Shown: positions 1 to 9,291 of the stretch, piece by piece
How the letters are laid out: each line of letters starts with the position of its first letter
How positions within the stretch are numbered: position 1 is the stretch's first letter
From: an uncultured Hyphomicrobium sp.
Lineage (GTDB): Bacteria; Pseudomonadota; Alphaproteobacteria; Rhizobiales; Hyphomicrobiaceae
Assembly: GCA_934555825.1 (NCBI GenBank)
Contig: CAKTFJ010000002.1
Span: forward strand, 310,001 to 374,000
Length of the DNA stretch: 64,000 nucleotides
Direction of reading: 5' to 3'
Position numbers and translations under genes: made by a program
The notes under the pieces: model-generated
Told to the model about the DNA's origin: nothing
Database searches by the model: none
The model's input: the letters and a program-made list of their open reading frames with translations, nothing else

Positions 1-1755
1 GAACGGATGTTCATCAGCCATGTGTTTCCGATTCTGACGCCGATTGCTGTCGATCCTGCGCATCCGTTTCCGTTCATCCCCAACCTGGGTCTCACGATGG
101 CGGTGTGGATGCAGCGGAAGAACGACGCCAAGGGCATGAGCGCGCTCATCCCCATCCCGGCCCAGCTCGAACGCTTCATCCGCCTCAGCTCGGATGCGAC
201 GGGTAAGGAGGGCGAGCTGCGCTTCATCCAGCTCGAAGTGCTCATCGGCATGTTTATTTCGGAGCTGTTTCCCGGGTTCGAGGTGAAGAGCCAGGGCGCG
301 TTCCGGGTGCTGCGCGACAGCGACGTGGAGCTGCAGGAGGAAGCGGAAGATCTCGTGCGCTCGTTCGAGACGCTTTTGAAGCGCCGTCGGCGGGGGCATG
401 TGATCCGACTCGAACTCGACGCGCGGATGCCCGACCGGCTCAAGAAGTTCGTGATCGGCGAACTCGAGGTTGGAGAAGAATCCGTGTTCATCAAGGACGG
501 TCTCCTGGGGCTGTCGGACACGTCGCAGCTCATCGTGGCCGACCGTCCGGACCTCGTGTTCAAGACCTACAATCCGCGCTTCCCTGAGCGGATTCGCGAG
601 TTCAACGGCGATTGCTTCGCGGCCATCAGCTCGAAGGACATCATCGTTCATCACCCGTACGAGAGCTTCGACGTCGTCGTGCAGTTCCTGCGTCAGGCGG
701 TGAACGATCCCAACGTGATGGCGATCAAGTGGACGCTCTACCGGACGGGCCGCGACAGTCCGATTGTGCAGGCGCTGAAGGAGGCGGTCGAAGCGGGCAA
801 GTCCGTGACCGCGGTGGTGGAGCTCAAGGCCCGCTTCGACGAGGCGGCCAACATCCGCTGGGCGCGCGATCTGGAAAAGGCTGGCGTGCACGTCGTCTAC
901 GGTTTTATCGAACTCAAGACGCACGCGAAGCTCGGTCAGGTCGTGCGCCGCGAGGGTTCCGGGCTCGTGACCTACTGCCATATCGGCACCGGCAACTATC
1001 ACGCGCAGACGGCGCGCATCTATACGGACCTTTCGCTGTTCACGACGGACCCGTCGATTGCGCGGGATGTGACACGGGTTCTCAACTTCGTTACGGGTTA
1101 CGGCGAGCCCGCGCAGCTCGAGCAGATGGCTGCGAGCCCGCACGGCATCCGCAATCGCATTCTCGATCATATCAAGCGCGAGATCGGGCACGTAAAGGCC
1201 GGCCGGCCGGGCGCCATCTGGATGAAGATGAACTCGCTTGTGGATGCGCAGATCATCGATGCGCTTTACGAGGCCAGTCAGGCGGGGGTGGAAATCGATC
1301 TGGTGGTGCGTGGCGTTTGCTGCCTTCGCCCGGGAATTCCAGGGTTTTCCGAGAATATCCGCGTCAAGAGCATCATAGGACGCTTTCTGGAGCACGCACG
1401 TATCTACTGCTTCGGCGAAGGCGAGGGGTTGCCCTCACCCAAGGCAGCCGTATACATCAGCTCAGCCGACATGATGCCCCGCAACCTCGACCGGCGCGTC
1501 GAGGCCATGGTGCCGGTCAATAACGCGACGGTTCACGAGCAGGTTCTCGACCAGATCATGGTGGCCAACTTCATGGATAACCAGCAGAGCTGGGAGATCA
1601 AACCGGACGGATCGGCACAACGCATCGCGCCCACCGCTGGGGAAGAGCCGTTCAACGCGCACAAGTATTTCATGACCAACCCCTCGCTTTCGGGCAGAGG
1701 CAAGGCCGTGAAAGACAACTTTCCTCCGCGCTTCGATTTCGTGCACAAGGATTAG
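1..1755 (+). CDS. ppk: Polyphosphate kinase 1, 5' end outside window
   Basis: This enzyme makes polyphosphate from ATP through a phospho-histidine intermediate. The reading frame is open from base 1, so the N-terminal part lies upstream; about 584 residues are seen. PPK1 signatures are clear: [11 protein letters not shown] near the middle, the phospho-His site [16 protein letters not shown] (His codon at 979-981), and the second phospholipase-D-like site [17 protein letters not shown] near the end. The stop is TAG at 1753-1755. The exopolyphosphatase-family gene follows 110 bp downstream, the usual alphaproteobacterial order, so the pair probably sets polyphosphate turnover. Nothing in the visible part suggests damage. 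Confidence 0.97.
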   Translation, partial: ERMFISHVFPILTPIAVDPAHPFPFIPNLGLTMAVWMQRKNDAKGMSALIPIPAQLERFIRLSSDATGKEGELRFIQLEVLIGMFISELFPGFEVKSQGAFRVLRDSDVELQEEAEDLVRSFETLLKRRRRGHVIRLELDARMPDRLKKFVIGELEVGEESVFIKDGLLGLSDTSQLIVADRPDLVFKTYNPRFPERIREFNGDCFAAISSKDIIVHHPYESFDVVVQFLRQAVNDPNVMAIKWTLYRTGRDSPIVQALKEAVEAGKSVTAVVELKARFDEAANIRWARDLEKAGVHVVYGFIELKTHAKLGQVVRREGSGLVTYCHIGTGNYHAQTARIYTDLSLFTTDPSIARDVTRVLNFVTGYGEPAQLEQMAASPHGIRNRILDHIKREIGHVKAGRPGAIWMKMNSLVDAQIIDALYEASQAGVEIDLVVRGVCCLRPGIPGFSENIRVKSIIGRFLEHARIYCFGEGEGLPSPKAAVYISSADMMPRNLDRRVEAMVPVNNATVHEQVLDQIMVANFMDNQQSWEIKPDGSAQRIAPTAGEEPFNAHKYFMTNPSLSGRGKAVKDNFPPRFDFVHKD

Positions 1756-1865
1756 AGCGATTTCATTCCTTCCGTTCGATGTGGCCTTTACACGCTTTCC
1801 TTTCGCAGCGAGAGCGCGGTGTGGGTGTGCGCGCGATCTGACACGGCTCTAGGCGGAACAATAAG

Positions 1866-3401
1866 GTGGGTCTGACGCACGTGTTCGGCGGGAGGTCAAA
1901 AGCTCCGGAGCTTGAGCCGATCGGCGTCATCGACATCGGCTCGAACTCGGTGCGGCTTGTCGTCTATGACGGCGCGGTGCGCGCGGCGACGCCGATCTTC
2001 AACGAGAAGGTCCTTGCCGGGCTCGGCAACTCGATTGCGACGACGCGCCAGCTCGGCGCAGAAAGCGTTGAGCGCGCGCTCGAAGCGCTGACGCGATTCC
2101 GCGCCGTGGCGCGGGTGCTCAAGGTCAAGAACCTGCGCGTGTTGGCGACGGCGGCTGTGCGTGACGCCGAGGATGGATCTCTCTTCATCCGGGAGGCCGA
2201 GCGGGTCGCGGGCGTTCGAGTGGAGGTGCTCTCTGGCGAGACCGAGGCAAAGCTCGCCGCCTACGGCATCCGCATGGGGTTCATGGCGCCCGATGGGCTG
2301 GCGGGCGACCTCGGTGGCGGCAGCCTCGAGGTGATCGACGTCGCCCGCGATCAATTGAAACATGCCGATACGCTGCCGCTCGGCGGGCTGCGCCTGATTG
2401 ACGAAACCAGCGACAAAATCGACCGTGCCTTGCCGATCGTCGACGAGGCGCTGGCGCGTGTTTCCTGGCTCACAGCGGGGCGAGCGCGCCCCTTTTATGC
2501 GGTGGGCGGAACGTGGCGCGCGCTCGCGCGGCTCCATATGGAGCAGACCGGTTATCCGCTGCGTGTGATGCACGGCTATGCCATCCCGACGCGGGAGGCG
2601 ATCGAGTTCTGTCAGTTCGTTCGTCGCGCGAAAAAGGTCACCTCGCTTTTGGGGATCGAGGCTGTGCCGCGCGCGCGCCGCGAGATGCTGCCCTACGGCG
2701 CGCTGGTGCTGGAGCGGCTGCTCGAAGCAGTGGCGCCGTCCGAGGTTGTGTTCTCCGTGTTCGGCATTCGCGAGGGGCTGTTGTTCGGGCTCATGACGCG
2801 GCACGAGCAAGAGAAGGATCCCCTGCTGACCTATTGCGCGGAGTTGGCGCGGCTCAGGTCCCGGTCGCTTGCGCACGCCTATGAACTTTGCTCCTGGACG
2901 GATGCGCTGTTTACCGGCGAGGGCCCCAAGGAGACCGAAGACGAACGCCGGCTCCGCCACGCCGCCTGTCTCATCTCCGACATCGGCTGGCGCGCGCATC
3001 CCGACTACCGGGGCGTGCACAGTCTCGATGTGATCGCACATGCCGGGTTTGCGGGCATCGACCATCCGGGGCGGATTTTCCTGGCACTGTCCGTTTATCA
3101 CCGTCATTCGGGTTCCGACGACGGCCGGCCGGACGCGCTTTCGAACCGGCTTAGGCTCGTGGTGAGCAAGCGAACCCAGAAGCGGGCCAAGCTGATCGGG
3201 GCCGCGGTCCGCACGGCGCATATGCTCTCCATCGGCATGGCCGGCATCATCGACGAGACACGGCTCGTCTACGAGGGCCCGAAGCTGGTGATGATCCTTC
3301 CCAAAGCCCATGCTGGCCTCAACGGAGAGCGGCTGAGGCGCCGGTTCCAGATCCTCGCGGAGCTGGTCTCGCGGGAAGGGGAAATCCGCGTTGCGGAGTA
3401 A
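1866..3401 (+). CDS. ppx: Ppx/GppA family exopolyphosphatase
   Basis: This is a phosphatase of the ASKHA fold that removes terminal phosphate from polyphosphate or cleaves pppGpp; sequence alone does not separate the two. Residues about 18-35 carry the first phosphate-binding motif VIDIGSNSVRLVVYDG, and GDLGGGSLEV near residue 150 is the second. The C-terminal third contains an HD-like helical region. At 511 residues it matches the long Ppx form. The start chosen is GTG at 1866, the first in-frame start after ppk. It is the partner of ppk immediately upstream and probably degrades that enzyme's product. Confidence 0.93.
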   Translation: MGLTHVFGGRSKAPELEPIGVIDIGSNSVRLVVYDGAVRAATPIFNEKVLAGLGNSIATTRQLGAESVERALEALTRFRAVARVLKVKNLRVLATAAVRDAEDGSLFIREAERVAGVRVEVLSGETEAKLAAYGIRMGFMAPDGLAGDLGGGSLEVIDVARDQLKHADTLPLGGLRLIDETSDKIDRALPIVDEALARVSWLTAGRARPFYAVGGTWRALARLHMEQTGYPLRVMHGYAIPTREAIEFCQFVRRAKKVTSLLGIEAVPRARREMLPYGALVLERLLEAVAPSEVVFSVFGIREGLLFGLMTRHEQEKDPLLTYCAELARLRSRSLAHAYELCSWTDALFTGEGPKETEDERRLRHAACLISDIGWRAHPDYRGVHSLDVIAHAGFAGIDHPGRIFLALSVYHRHSGSDDGRPDALSNRLRLVVSKRTQKRAKLIGAAVRTAHMLSIGMAGIIDETRLVYEGPKLVMILPKAHAGLNGERLRRRFQILAELVSREGEIRVAE

Positions 3402-3535
3402 AGGCGCTTAGCGATTATTTTTTTATCTGGTCCGATGCTCGCCTGATCCCGTATCTATCGGGCTCGCGCACCACGTGGGCGCGATTTCCGACAGTTCAGC
3501 TTCGCCGCTGGTGCCCCTCAGGATGCACGCTGTTC

Positions 3536-4438
3536 ATGGCCGATGACCTTTACGACATCCTTGGTGTTTCGCGCGGTGCGACGGACGAAGAGGTCCGCCG
3601 CGCTTATCTTAAGCTCGTGAAAGAGCTGCACCCCGACGTGAACCCTTCGAAAGCCGCCGAGGAACGGTTCAAGAAGATTACCGCGGCGCACGAGATCCTG
3701 GGCGATCCAGAGCGGCGCCGCCAGTACGACGCAGGCGAGATCGAAGCCTCGGGTGAGCCCCGTCGGCCGACGTGGCGGCCCTACGGGGCGGCAGGGGCGG
3801 GCGCCGGTGCGCGAGGACGCGGCGGGCCGATCTTCGAGGATTTCGGCGATGTGTTCTCCGATCTCTTCGCGGGCGCGGGTCGCGGGGGTGCTGGGAGAGG
3901 CGGCTTTTCCGCCCGCGGCCGGGATGTCCGTTATACGCTCGATGTCGATTTCCTGGAGGCCGTGCAGGGCGCGAAGAAACGGGTCACGCTGCCCAGCGGC
4001 GGGGTGCTCGACCTCACCGTGCCGGAGGGCGTGACGGACGGCCAGGTACTGCGCCTCAGGGGACGCGGCGAGCCGAGCGCGGCTGGTGGAGAGCCCGGCG
4101 ACGCGCTGGTCGAGGTGCACGTGCGCCCGCATCGCGACTTCCGCCGTGAGGGGGACGACCTCTTGCTCGACCTGCCGATCACCATCGACGAGGCAGTGCT
4201 GGGCGGCAAGGTCGAGGTGCCGACCTCGGGCGGTCGTGTGCAGCTCACGGTCCCGAAGGGGACCAGCTCGGGCCAGGTGCTGCGGCTCAAGGGCAAAGGC
4301 GTACGCAATGCGACGACCGGTGCAACGGGCGACCAGCTGGTGACGGTTCGGATTGTGCTGCCTGAACAGATCGACGACAGCCTGTCGTACTTTCTGACGG
4401 AGTGGCGGCAGAAGCACCGCTACGATCCCAGGAAGTAG
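3536..4438 (+). CDS. CbpA-like DnaJ-class co-chaperone without zinc finger
   Basis: This type III-like J protein should stimulate the ATPase of DnaK. The N-terminal J domain (about residues 3-68) has DLYDILGVSRGATDEEVRRAY and the essential HPD motif in KELHPDVNPS. A Gly/Arg-rich linker follows (about 75-130), then the two-part DnaJ C-terminal substrate domain, starting near RGRDVRYTLDVDFLEA. The four CxxCxGxG repeats of true DnaJ are absent, so it is CbpA-like rather than the housekeeping DnaJ. Length 300 aa is normal for CbpA. It lies between ppx and the convergent rnd gene, which is 20 bp away; this is not where the dnaK operon is expected. Confidence 0.92.
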   Translation: MADDLYDILGVSRGATDEEVRRAYLKLVKELHPDVNPSKAAEERFKKITAAHEILGDPERRRQYDAGEIEASGEPRRPTWRPYGAAGAGAGARGRGGPIFEDFGDVFSDLFAGAGRGGAGRGGFSARGRDVRYTLDVDFLEAVQGAKKRVTLPSGGVLDLTVPEGVTDGQVLRLRGRGEPSAAGGEPGDALVEVHVRPHRDFRREGDDLLLDLPITIDEAVLGGKVEVPTSGGRVQLTVPKGTSSGQVLRLKGKGVRNATTGATGDQLVTVRIVLPEQIDDSLSYFLTEWRQKHRYDPRK

Positions 4439-4458
4439 GCGGGCGTTTGGGCGGCGGC

Positions 4459-5616
4459 TCAGCGGCTGCCGGTTGCGATGGCGAGCACTTCGCCCTTGGC
4501 GAGGGTGAGCGCAAGTTCGCCGCGCTTCAGCCGCAGCGCGTCTTCGCCGAAAAGCTGGCGCCGCCAGCCTTTGAGGGCCGGAACGTCGGGCTCTGCTTCG
4601 CTTGCGATCCGTTCGAGGTCTTCCGAGCCGGCGATCAGGCGCGGGGCGACGCGGTGGCGGGCGGCCGCGGCCTTCAGGAGCACCTTCAGCAATTCGATGA
4701 TGGCGGTGGCCTCGGCTGAGAGCGGCTGATTGCGCGGAAGCGGCGGTACCGTCTTGGGGTCACGGTCGAGGCCTTTGCGCACGGCGTCCACGATGTCCTT
4801 CGCGCGCTGGGAGCGGGAGAAGCCTTCGCTCAGCGTGCGCAACTCGGAAAGCTGGTCCGTGGATGTCGGGAGCTGATTGGCGATGTCGTAAAGAGCTTCG
4901 TCGCGGAGGATGCGTCCGCGCGGCACGTCCTGCGTCTGCGCCATGCGCTCGCGCCAGGCGGCCAGCTCCATCAGCACCGCGAGCGCCTTGCGGTTCTTCA
5001 CACGCATCTTGAGGCGCTGCCACGCGTTGTCGGGGTGACTCTCGTACGTGGCCGGGTCGGTCAGCTCCGCCATTTCCTCGTCGAGCCAGGAGGCGCGGGC
5101 GGTTGTCGCAAGCTCGGTGCGCAGATACGTGTAGATGTCGCGCAGATGTGTGACGTCACCGAGCGCATAGGTGAGCTGTTTTTCGGAGAGCGGGCGGCGG
5201 CTCCAGTCCGTGAAGCGGGAGCTCTTGTCGAGGTCGCGGCCCGTGACTTTCTTCACGAGGTTGACGTAGCTCACGCTCTCGCCGAAGCCGCAGACCATGG
5301 CCGCCACCTGGGTGTCGAACACGGGCGTGGGGATGAGGCCTGCTTCCGAATAGACGATCTCGATGTCCTGGCGCGCGGCGTGAAACACCTTCACCACGTC
5401 TCGTTTCGCCATCAGCTCGTAGAACGGGCCGAGATCGATGCCGTCCGCGAGCGGATCGACGATGACCTCCTCGCGCGCATTGGCGAGCTGGATCAGGCAG
5501 AGATCCGGCCAGAAGGTCTGCTCGCGCATGAACTCCGTGTCGACGGTGACGAAGTCGCCATCGGCAAGCCTGGAGCAGGTGTCGGAGAGATCGGATGTGG
5601 AGGTAATGACGTGCAT
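4459..5616 (-). CDS. rnd: Ribonuclease D
   Basis: This is a 3'-5' exoribonuclease of the DEDD family acting in tRNA 3'-end maturation and RNA turnover. The exonuclease domain starts near residue 5; DTEFMRE holds the first Asp/Glu pair, the second Asp is in FHAARQDIE, and the last motif is YALGDVTHL with the Tyr and Asp. An HRDC domain (about residues 205-290) follows. The ATG at 5616 gives 385 residues and begins MHVITSTSDL just before the conserved domain; the longer open frame to 5679 adds 21 unconserved residues. A CtrA-like site lies about 110 bp upstream. It converges with the J-protein gene. Confidence 0.95.
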   Translation of the reverse strand: MHVITSTSDLSDTCSRLADGDFVTVDTEFMREQTFWPDLCLIQLANAREEVIVDPLADGIDLGPFYELMAKRDVVKVFHAARQDIEIVYSEAGLIPTPVFDTQVAAMVCGFGESVSYVNLVKKVTGRDLDKSSRFTDWSRRPLSEKQLTYALGDVTHLRDIYTYLRTELATTARASWLDEEMAELTDPATYESHPDNAWQRLKMRVKNRKALAVLMELAAWRERMAQTQDVPRGRILRDEALYDIANQLPTSTDQLSELRTLSEGFSRSQRAKDIVDAVRKGLDRDPKTVPPLPRNQPLSAEATAIIELLKVLLKAAAARHRVAPRLIAGSEDLERIASEAEPDVPALKGWRRQLFGEDALRLKRGELALTLAKGEVLAIATGSR

Positions 5617-6076
5617 TGCGGGACGTATATAGACTGGCGCGGGCGGATGTCGCCAGTGCATTCGTCGCGGTGTCAGCACTCTTCCGCCTGTCCTTTACGG
5701 CGCGTGCGGCCGTCTCGCCCCGGTTAACGGATCGTTAAGTGCTGTACCCGCTGTGGGGGCATACTGGTTTTCGTTCCCCGTCGAAAAATTTCTTGCAAGG
5801 GCGATTTCCTGGCGTGCGACATCTAGTCAGCAATTTGGCTTTGATGTATAATTTTACCTTGGCGCGGCTCGATCTCTTTCGCGGATACCGAACATAAGGG
5901 GGCGTTTGGATTTGCCGTCGATTTGGCGGGCAATTCCGTATCGAATTTCCCTTATGGACGCTTCCGTCGATCCCTAACTTTTCTCTGTCGATCGGTCCGG
6001 CTATTTCGGTGCGGCGGCTCGGCCGTCGAGCGTGTTTTCAGCGTGGCGGCCGCGGCGGGCCGCGTAGGAGTTTGGC
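5617..6076. other. Divergent intergenic region rnd / coiled-coil gene
   Basis: This 460-bp stretch has no credible gene. It contains a CtrA-type site (5724-5738) and then a clearly AT-richer block (about 5760-5960), including TATAAT at 5847-5852 without a well-spaced -35 box. It probably holds the promoters of both divergent genes. Confidence 0.5.
5724..5738. promoter_or_regulatory. Candidate CtrA binding site
   Basis: The sequence is TTAACGGATCGTTAA, an exact match to the alphaproteobacterial CtrA consensus TTAA-N7-TTAA. It sits 108 bp upstream of the rnd start codon and 339 bp upstream of the divergent gene at 6077. The match is direct; binding is inference, and such a motif can occur by chance, though rarely in GC-rich DNA. 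Confidence 0.5.
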
Positions 6077-6610
6077 GTGCTGGAACTCATCAGGCAGAAG
6101 GCCGTCAGCGCACGGTCGTCGGCGCTGCATAATTATCTTTCCGATAAACAAGCTTTTGAGCGGGCGTCGCCCGGTCCCGCCGTTCAGCTCATTGCGCGCG
6201 ACACCTTCGTCGCTGAGACCTCGATCAAGCTCGAACAGCTCGTCATCGAGGTGAAGTCTCTTGGCCGCGATCTGCAACTCGTCAAGGGTGACATTTCCGA
6301 ACTTCGCGACGAGGCGGCGCGCAGCCAGAGGTTTTCTGAATTTATCGATCGGGAGTATAAATCCAGAGCTTCGAAACTGGATGAGCTTTCGCGCCGATTT
6401 GATTATCTCAAATCGAGATTTGACGCCATCGACGGAAATTCGAAGGGTGATTATCAGGCTTTTCGCGATTTCGAGTCCGTAAGCCGCCGTTTGACGGAGC
6501 TTGGGGCGGTCGAACGTTCGTTTCGGGACGTTTCGAAGCGGCTGAAGATCAGCGCAGCACTTTTTCTCGCGTCGATCGTCGGCTGGATGGTGATGCTGTT
6601 CGCGTCGTAA
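6077..6610 (+). CDS. Coiled-coil protein with C-terminal membrane anchor, function unknown
   Basis: This 177-residue protein matches no family I recognise. The GTG start at 6077 is preceded by AGGAG at 6066-6070. The first about 45 residues are basic and mixed. Residues about 45-150 are rich in charged and Leu residues with heptad spacing (for example KLEQLVIEVKSLGRDLQLVKGDISELRDEA), which predicts a long coiled coil. The last about 20 residues (ISAALFLASIVGWMVMLFAS) form one hydrophobic helix, so the protein is probably tail-anchored with the coil in the cytoplasm. The 5' half is less GC-rich than its neighbours. A strong hairpin follows the stop. Confidence 0.7.
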   Translation: MLELIRQKAVSARSSALHNYLSDKQAFERASPGPAVQLIARDTFVAETSIKLEQLVIEVKSLGRDLQLVKGDISELRDEAARSQRFSEFIDREYKSRASKLDELSRRFDYLKSRFDAIDGNSKGDYQAFRDFESVSRRLTELGAVERSFRDVSKRLKISAALFLASIVGWMVMLFAS

Positions 6611-6642
6611 GGCGCGTCTCGCGTCCATGCCGCCGCTCGTCG

Positions 6643-6680
6643 GAGGACGCCCCCGGCCTCGGGCCGAGGCGTTCGTCCTC
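6643..6680 (+). terminator. Nested hairpin after the coiled-coil gene
   Basis: The outer arms GAGGACG (6643-6649) and CGTCCTC (6674-6680) enclose inner arms GCCTCG (6656-6661) and CGAGGC (6665-6670). No long T run follows, so it may be a weak or factor-assisted terminator or an RNA-stabilising structure. Confidence 0.4.
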
Positions 6681-6795
6681 TAGGCTATTCTATCCCGAAA
6701 CGGTTCGCCTCAGCCGCCCCGAGCCTTGACTTTTGGGGGCCTTCCATGCGCTTGTCCGCCAGCTTTACGCGGGGTTCGAGACAGGTTTTTTACAC

Positions 6796-8649
6796 ATGGC
6801 AGAGGCGAAGACATCGGCGGCAGGTGAAGGCAAGGCGGGGGGTGCGCTCCACCGTTACCGCTCCCATACGTGCGGGGCGCTTCGGCCGGACGATATCGGG
6901 GCGACGGCGCGGCTTTCGGGGTGGGTGCACCGCGTGCGCGACCACGGCGGCGTTCTGTTCATCGACCTGCGCGACCACTACGGGCTGACGCAGGTTGTGG
7001 CCGATCCCGATAGCGCCGCCTTCAAGACGGCTGAAGCCGTGCGCTCGGAATGGGTGATCCGCGTCGATGGCCTCGTGCGGCAGCGCCCAGAAGGCACCAC
7101 GAACGCCGATCTCCCCACCGGTGAGATTGAGCTTTACGCCAGCGAGATCGAGGTGCTCTCGGAAGCCAAGGAGCTTCCCGTGCCGGTGTTCGGCGAACCC
7201 GACTATCCGGAGGATCTCAGGCTTACCTATCGCTTCCTGGATCTCAGGCGCGAGACGTTGCACGGCATCATCATGAAGCGGCTCGCGATCACTCGCTCGA
7301 TCCGCCAGCGGATGTACGAGGCGGGCTTCAACGAGTTTCCGACGCCGATCCTTACAGCGTCGTCGCCCGAAGGCGCGCGCGACTTCCTGGTGCCGAGCCG
7401 CATCCATGCGGGGCGCTTCTACGCGCTGCCGCAGGCGCCGCAGCAGTACAAGCAACTTATCATGGTGTCGGGGTTCGACCGCTACTTCCAGATCGCGCCG
7501 TGCTTCCGCGACGAGGATCCGCGCGCCGACCGTCTGCCGGGTGAGTTCTACCAGCTCGACGTCGAGATGAGCTTCGTCGAGCAGGAAGACATCTTCCGGA
7601 CGATGGAGCCGATCATGACGGCCGTGTTCGAGGAGTTTTCCGACGGCAAGCGTGTCGACACCGACTGGCAGCGCATTCCGTACGATACGGCGATTGCGAA
7701 GTACGGCAGCGATAAGCCGGACCTGCGCAACCCGATCGAAATGCAGGACGTGACCGAGCATTTCCGCGGATCGGGCTTCAAGGTCTTCGCGGGCATGATC
7801 GAGAAGGATCCCAAGGTTCGCGTGTGGGCGATCCCGGCCAAGGGCGGCGGGAGCCGGGCATTCTGTGACCGCATGAATGCGTGGGCGCAGAAGGAGGGTC
7901 AGCCGGGCCTCGGCTATATTTTCTGGCGTGAGGAAGAAGGTGCGGCGGGTGCCGGGCCTATCGCGAAGAACGTCGGCGCGGAGCGCGCTGCTGCGATCCA
8001 GGAGCAGATGGGGCTCGCGACGGGCGATGCGTGTTTCTTCACGGCGGGTGATCCGGCGCGCTTCTATAAATTTGCCGGGCTTGCGCGCGACGAAGTTGGC
8101 CGCGAGTTGAAGCTTGTCGACGAGGGTCGTTTTGCGTTCGCGTGGATCGTCGACTTCCCGTTCTACGAGTGGAACGAGGAAGAGAAGAAGATCGACTTCT
8201 CGCACAACCCCTTCTCGATGCCGAAGGGCGGGCGGGATGCGTTGGAGGCGGCCGAGAAGGAAGGTCGCGACGCGCTGCTCGCGCTCAAGGCGAACCAGTA
8301 CGACGTCGTCTGCAACGGGTATGAGATCGCGTCGGGCTCGGTGCGTAACCACATTCCGGAAACGATGGTGAAGGCGTTCGAGATCACGGGTCTCGGGCAA
8401 GCCGAAGTCGAAGCTCGTTTCGGCGGTCTCTATCGCGCGTTCCAGTACGGTGCGCCTCCGCATGGCGGCATGGCGGCAGGGCTCGAACGCATGGTGATGT
8501 TGCTGACCGGCACGCCGACCGTGCGCGATGTCGCGCTGTTCCCGATGAACCAGCAGGCGGCCGACCTTCTGATGGGCGCGCCGTCGGATGTGACGCCAAA
8601 GCAGCTTCGCGAGCTCTCGATTCGTGTGGTGGCGCCGGAGAAGAAGTAG
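6796..8649 (+). CDS. aspS: Aspartyl-tRNA synthetase, predicted non-discriminating Asp/Asn type
   Basis: This class IIb synthetase charges tRNA with aspartate. It has the N-terminal anticodon-binding OB domain (residues about 25-130), motif 1 around [11 protein letters not shown], motif 2 near [19 protein letters not shown], the bacterial GAD insertion (about 310-430) and motif 3 GLERMVMLL. The ATG at 6796 starts [10 protein letters not shown] and gives 617 residues; the open frame reaches 63 bp further upstream but adds nothing conserved. His50 (VRDHGG) and Gly100 (RPEGTT) occupy the positions that are Leu30 and Lys81 in the discriminating E. coli enzyme. This suggests it also makes Asp-tRNA(Asn) for amidation by GatCAB. 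It is followed after 3 bp by the DUF188 gene. Confidence 0.97.
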   Translation: MAEAKTSAAGEGKAGGALHRYRSHTCGALRPDDIGATARLSGWVHRVRDHGGVLFIDLRDHYGLTQVVADPDSAAFKTAEAVRSEWVIRVDGLVRQRPEGTTNADLPTGEIELYASEIEVLSEAKELPVPVFGEPDYPEDLRLTYRFLDLRRETLHGIIMKRLAITRSIRQRMYEAGFNEFPTPILTASSPEGARDFLVPSRIHAGRFYALPQAPQQYKQLIMVSGFDRYFQIAPCFRDEDPRADRLPGEFYQLDVEMSFVEQEDIFRTMEPIMTAVFEEFSDGKRVDTDWQRIPYDTAIAKYGSDKPDLRNPIEMQDVTEHFRGSGFKVFAGMIEKDPKVRVWAIPAKGGGSRAFCDRMNAWAQKEGQPGLGYIFWREEEGAAGAGPIAKNVGAERAAAIQEQMGLATGDACFFTAGDPARFYKFAGLARDEVGRELKLVDEGRFAFAWIVDFPFYEWNEEEKKIDFSHNPFSMPKGGRDALEAAEKEGRDALLALKANQYDVVCNGYEIASGSVRNHIPETMVKAFEITGLGQAEVEARFGGLYRAFQYGAPPHGGMAAGLERMVMLLTGTPTVRDVALFPMNQQAADLLMGAPSDVTPKQLRELSIRVVAPEKK

Positions 8650-8652
8650 CCC

Positions 8653-9102
8653 ATGATCTACGTCGACGCCGATGCCTGTCCCGTGAAGGATGAGGCATTG
8701 CGCGTGGCCGTGCGACATGATCTCGAAATCGCGTTCGTGTCGAATGCGTGGATGCGGCTACCCGAAGGGCCCAACGTCCATCGCGTGATCGTCGCGGAAG
8801 GTGCGGATGCGGCCGACGACTGGATCGCTGAGCGCATCGGCAGGGGCGACATCGCGATCACGGCCGATATTCCGCTCGCGTCGCGCTGCCTGAAGGCCGG
8901 CGCGCAGGCGATCGGTCCCACCGGCAAACCGTTTACGGATGCCAGCATCGGAATGGCGCTCGCCATGCGGGATCTCAAGCAGCATTTGCGGGAAACGGGC
9001 GAGAGCCGCGGGTTCAACGCATCGTTCACGCCGAAGGACCGCTCGCGGTTTCTCGAAGCGCTGGAGCTGGCTGTGCAGCGGGCGAAGCGCGGGCAGGCTT
9101 GA
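8653..9102 (+). CDS. YaiI/YqxD (DUF188) family PIN-like protein
   Basis: This 149-residue protein belongs to the UPF0178/DUF188 family, whose fold is NYN/PIN-like and whose substrate is not established. MIYVDADACPVKDE at the N-terminus and the Asp-rich GDIAITADIPLA segment (about residues 70-80) are the family hallmarks. GPTGKPFTDASIG and the C-terminal basic helix also fit. Length is normal. It begins 3 bp after the aspS stop and is almost certainly co-transcribed with it. Putative metal-binding Asp residues are intact, so a nuclease role is plausible but unproven. Confidence 0.92.
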   Translation: MIYVDADACPVKDEALRVAVRHDLEIAFVSNAWMRLPEGPNVHRVIVAEGADAADDWIAERIGRGDIAITADIPLASRCLKAGAQAIGPTGKPFTDASIGMALAMRDLKQHLRETGESRGFNASFTPKDRSRFLEALELAVQRAKRGQA

Positions 9103-9291
9103 GTTTCGCTCACGCGCCTGTTCGTGCGCCTTGCAGGCGCACTGGCGCACTGGCGCTCCGCGGGGGCGGCGCTCGCGTCCGAGCGAAGCTCGGCTCCGCC
9201 GAGACGGGTCGCCTTGCTCCCGGCCCTTCGGGCTGAACTCTTCAGCGTCGATCAAGGTTGGCCGGAGGCGAGTGGCAGCCCGTGCGTTCGC
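9103..9291. repeat. Intergenic mosaic palindrome element, copy 1
   Basis: Directly after the DUF188 stop there is a GC-rich block made of small palindromes (GCGCC/GGCGC runs, CCCGG..TTCGGG). It includes the 28-bp unit at 9179-9206, beginning CCGAGCGAAGCTCGG and ending GCCGAGACG. The same architecture recurs at 46167-46335 after another stop codon. In the three 28-bp units of the window the paired bases change together (CCGAGC/GCTCGG here, CCAAGC/GCTTGG there), so RNA or cruciform structure seems to be preserved. Confidence 0.6.

Noticed and set aside
5847..5852. TATAAT -10 box
   Set aside because: No -35 element at a normal distance, so a sigma-70 promoter is not claimed.
6790..8718. 642-codon open frame antisense to aspS
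   Set aside because: Composition is the mirror of aspS codons; no fold or ribosome site.
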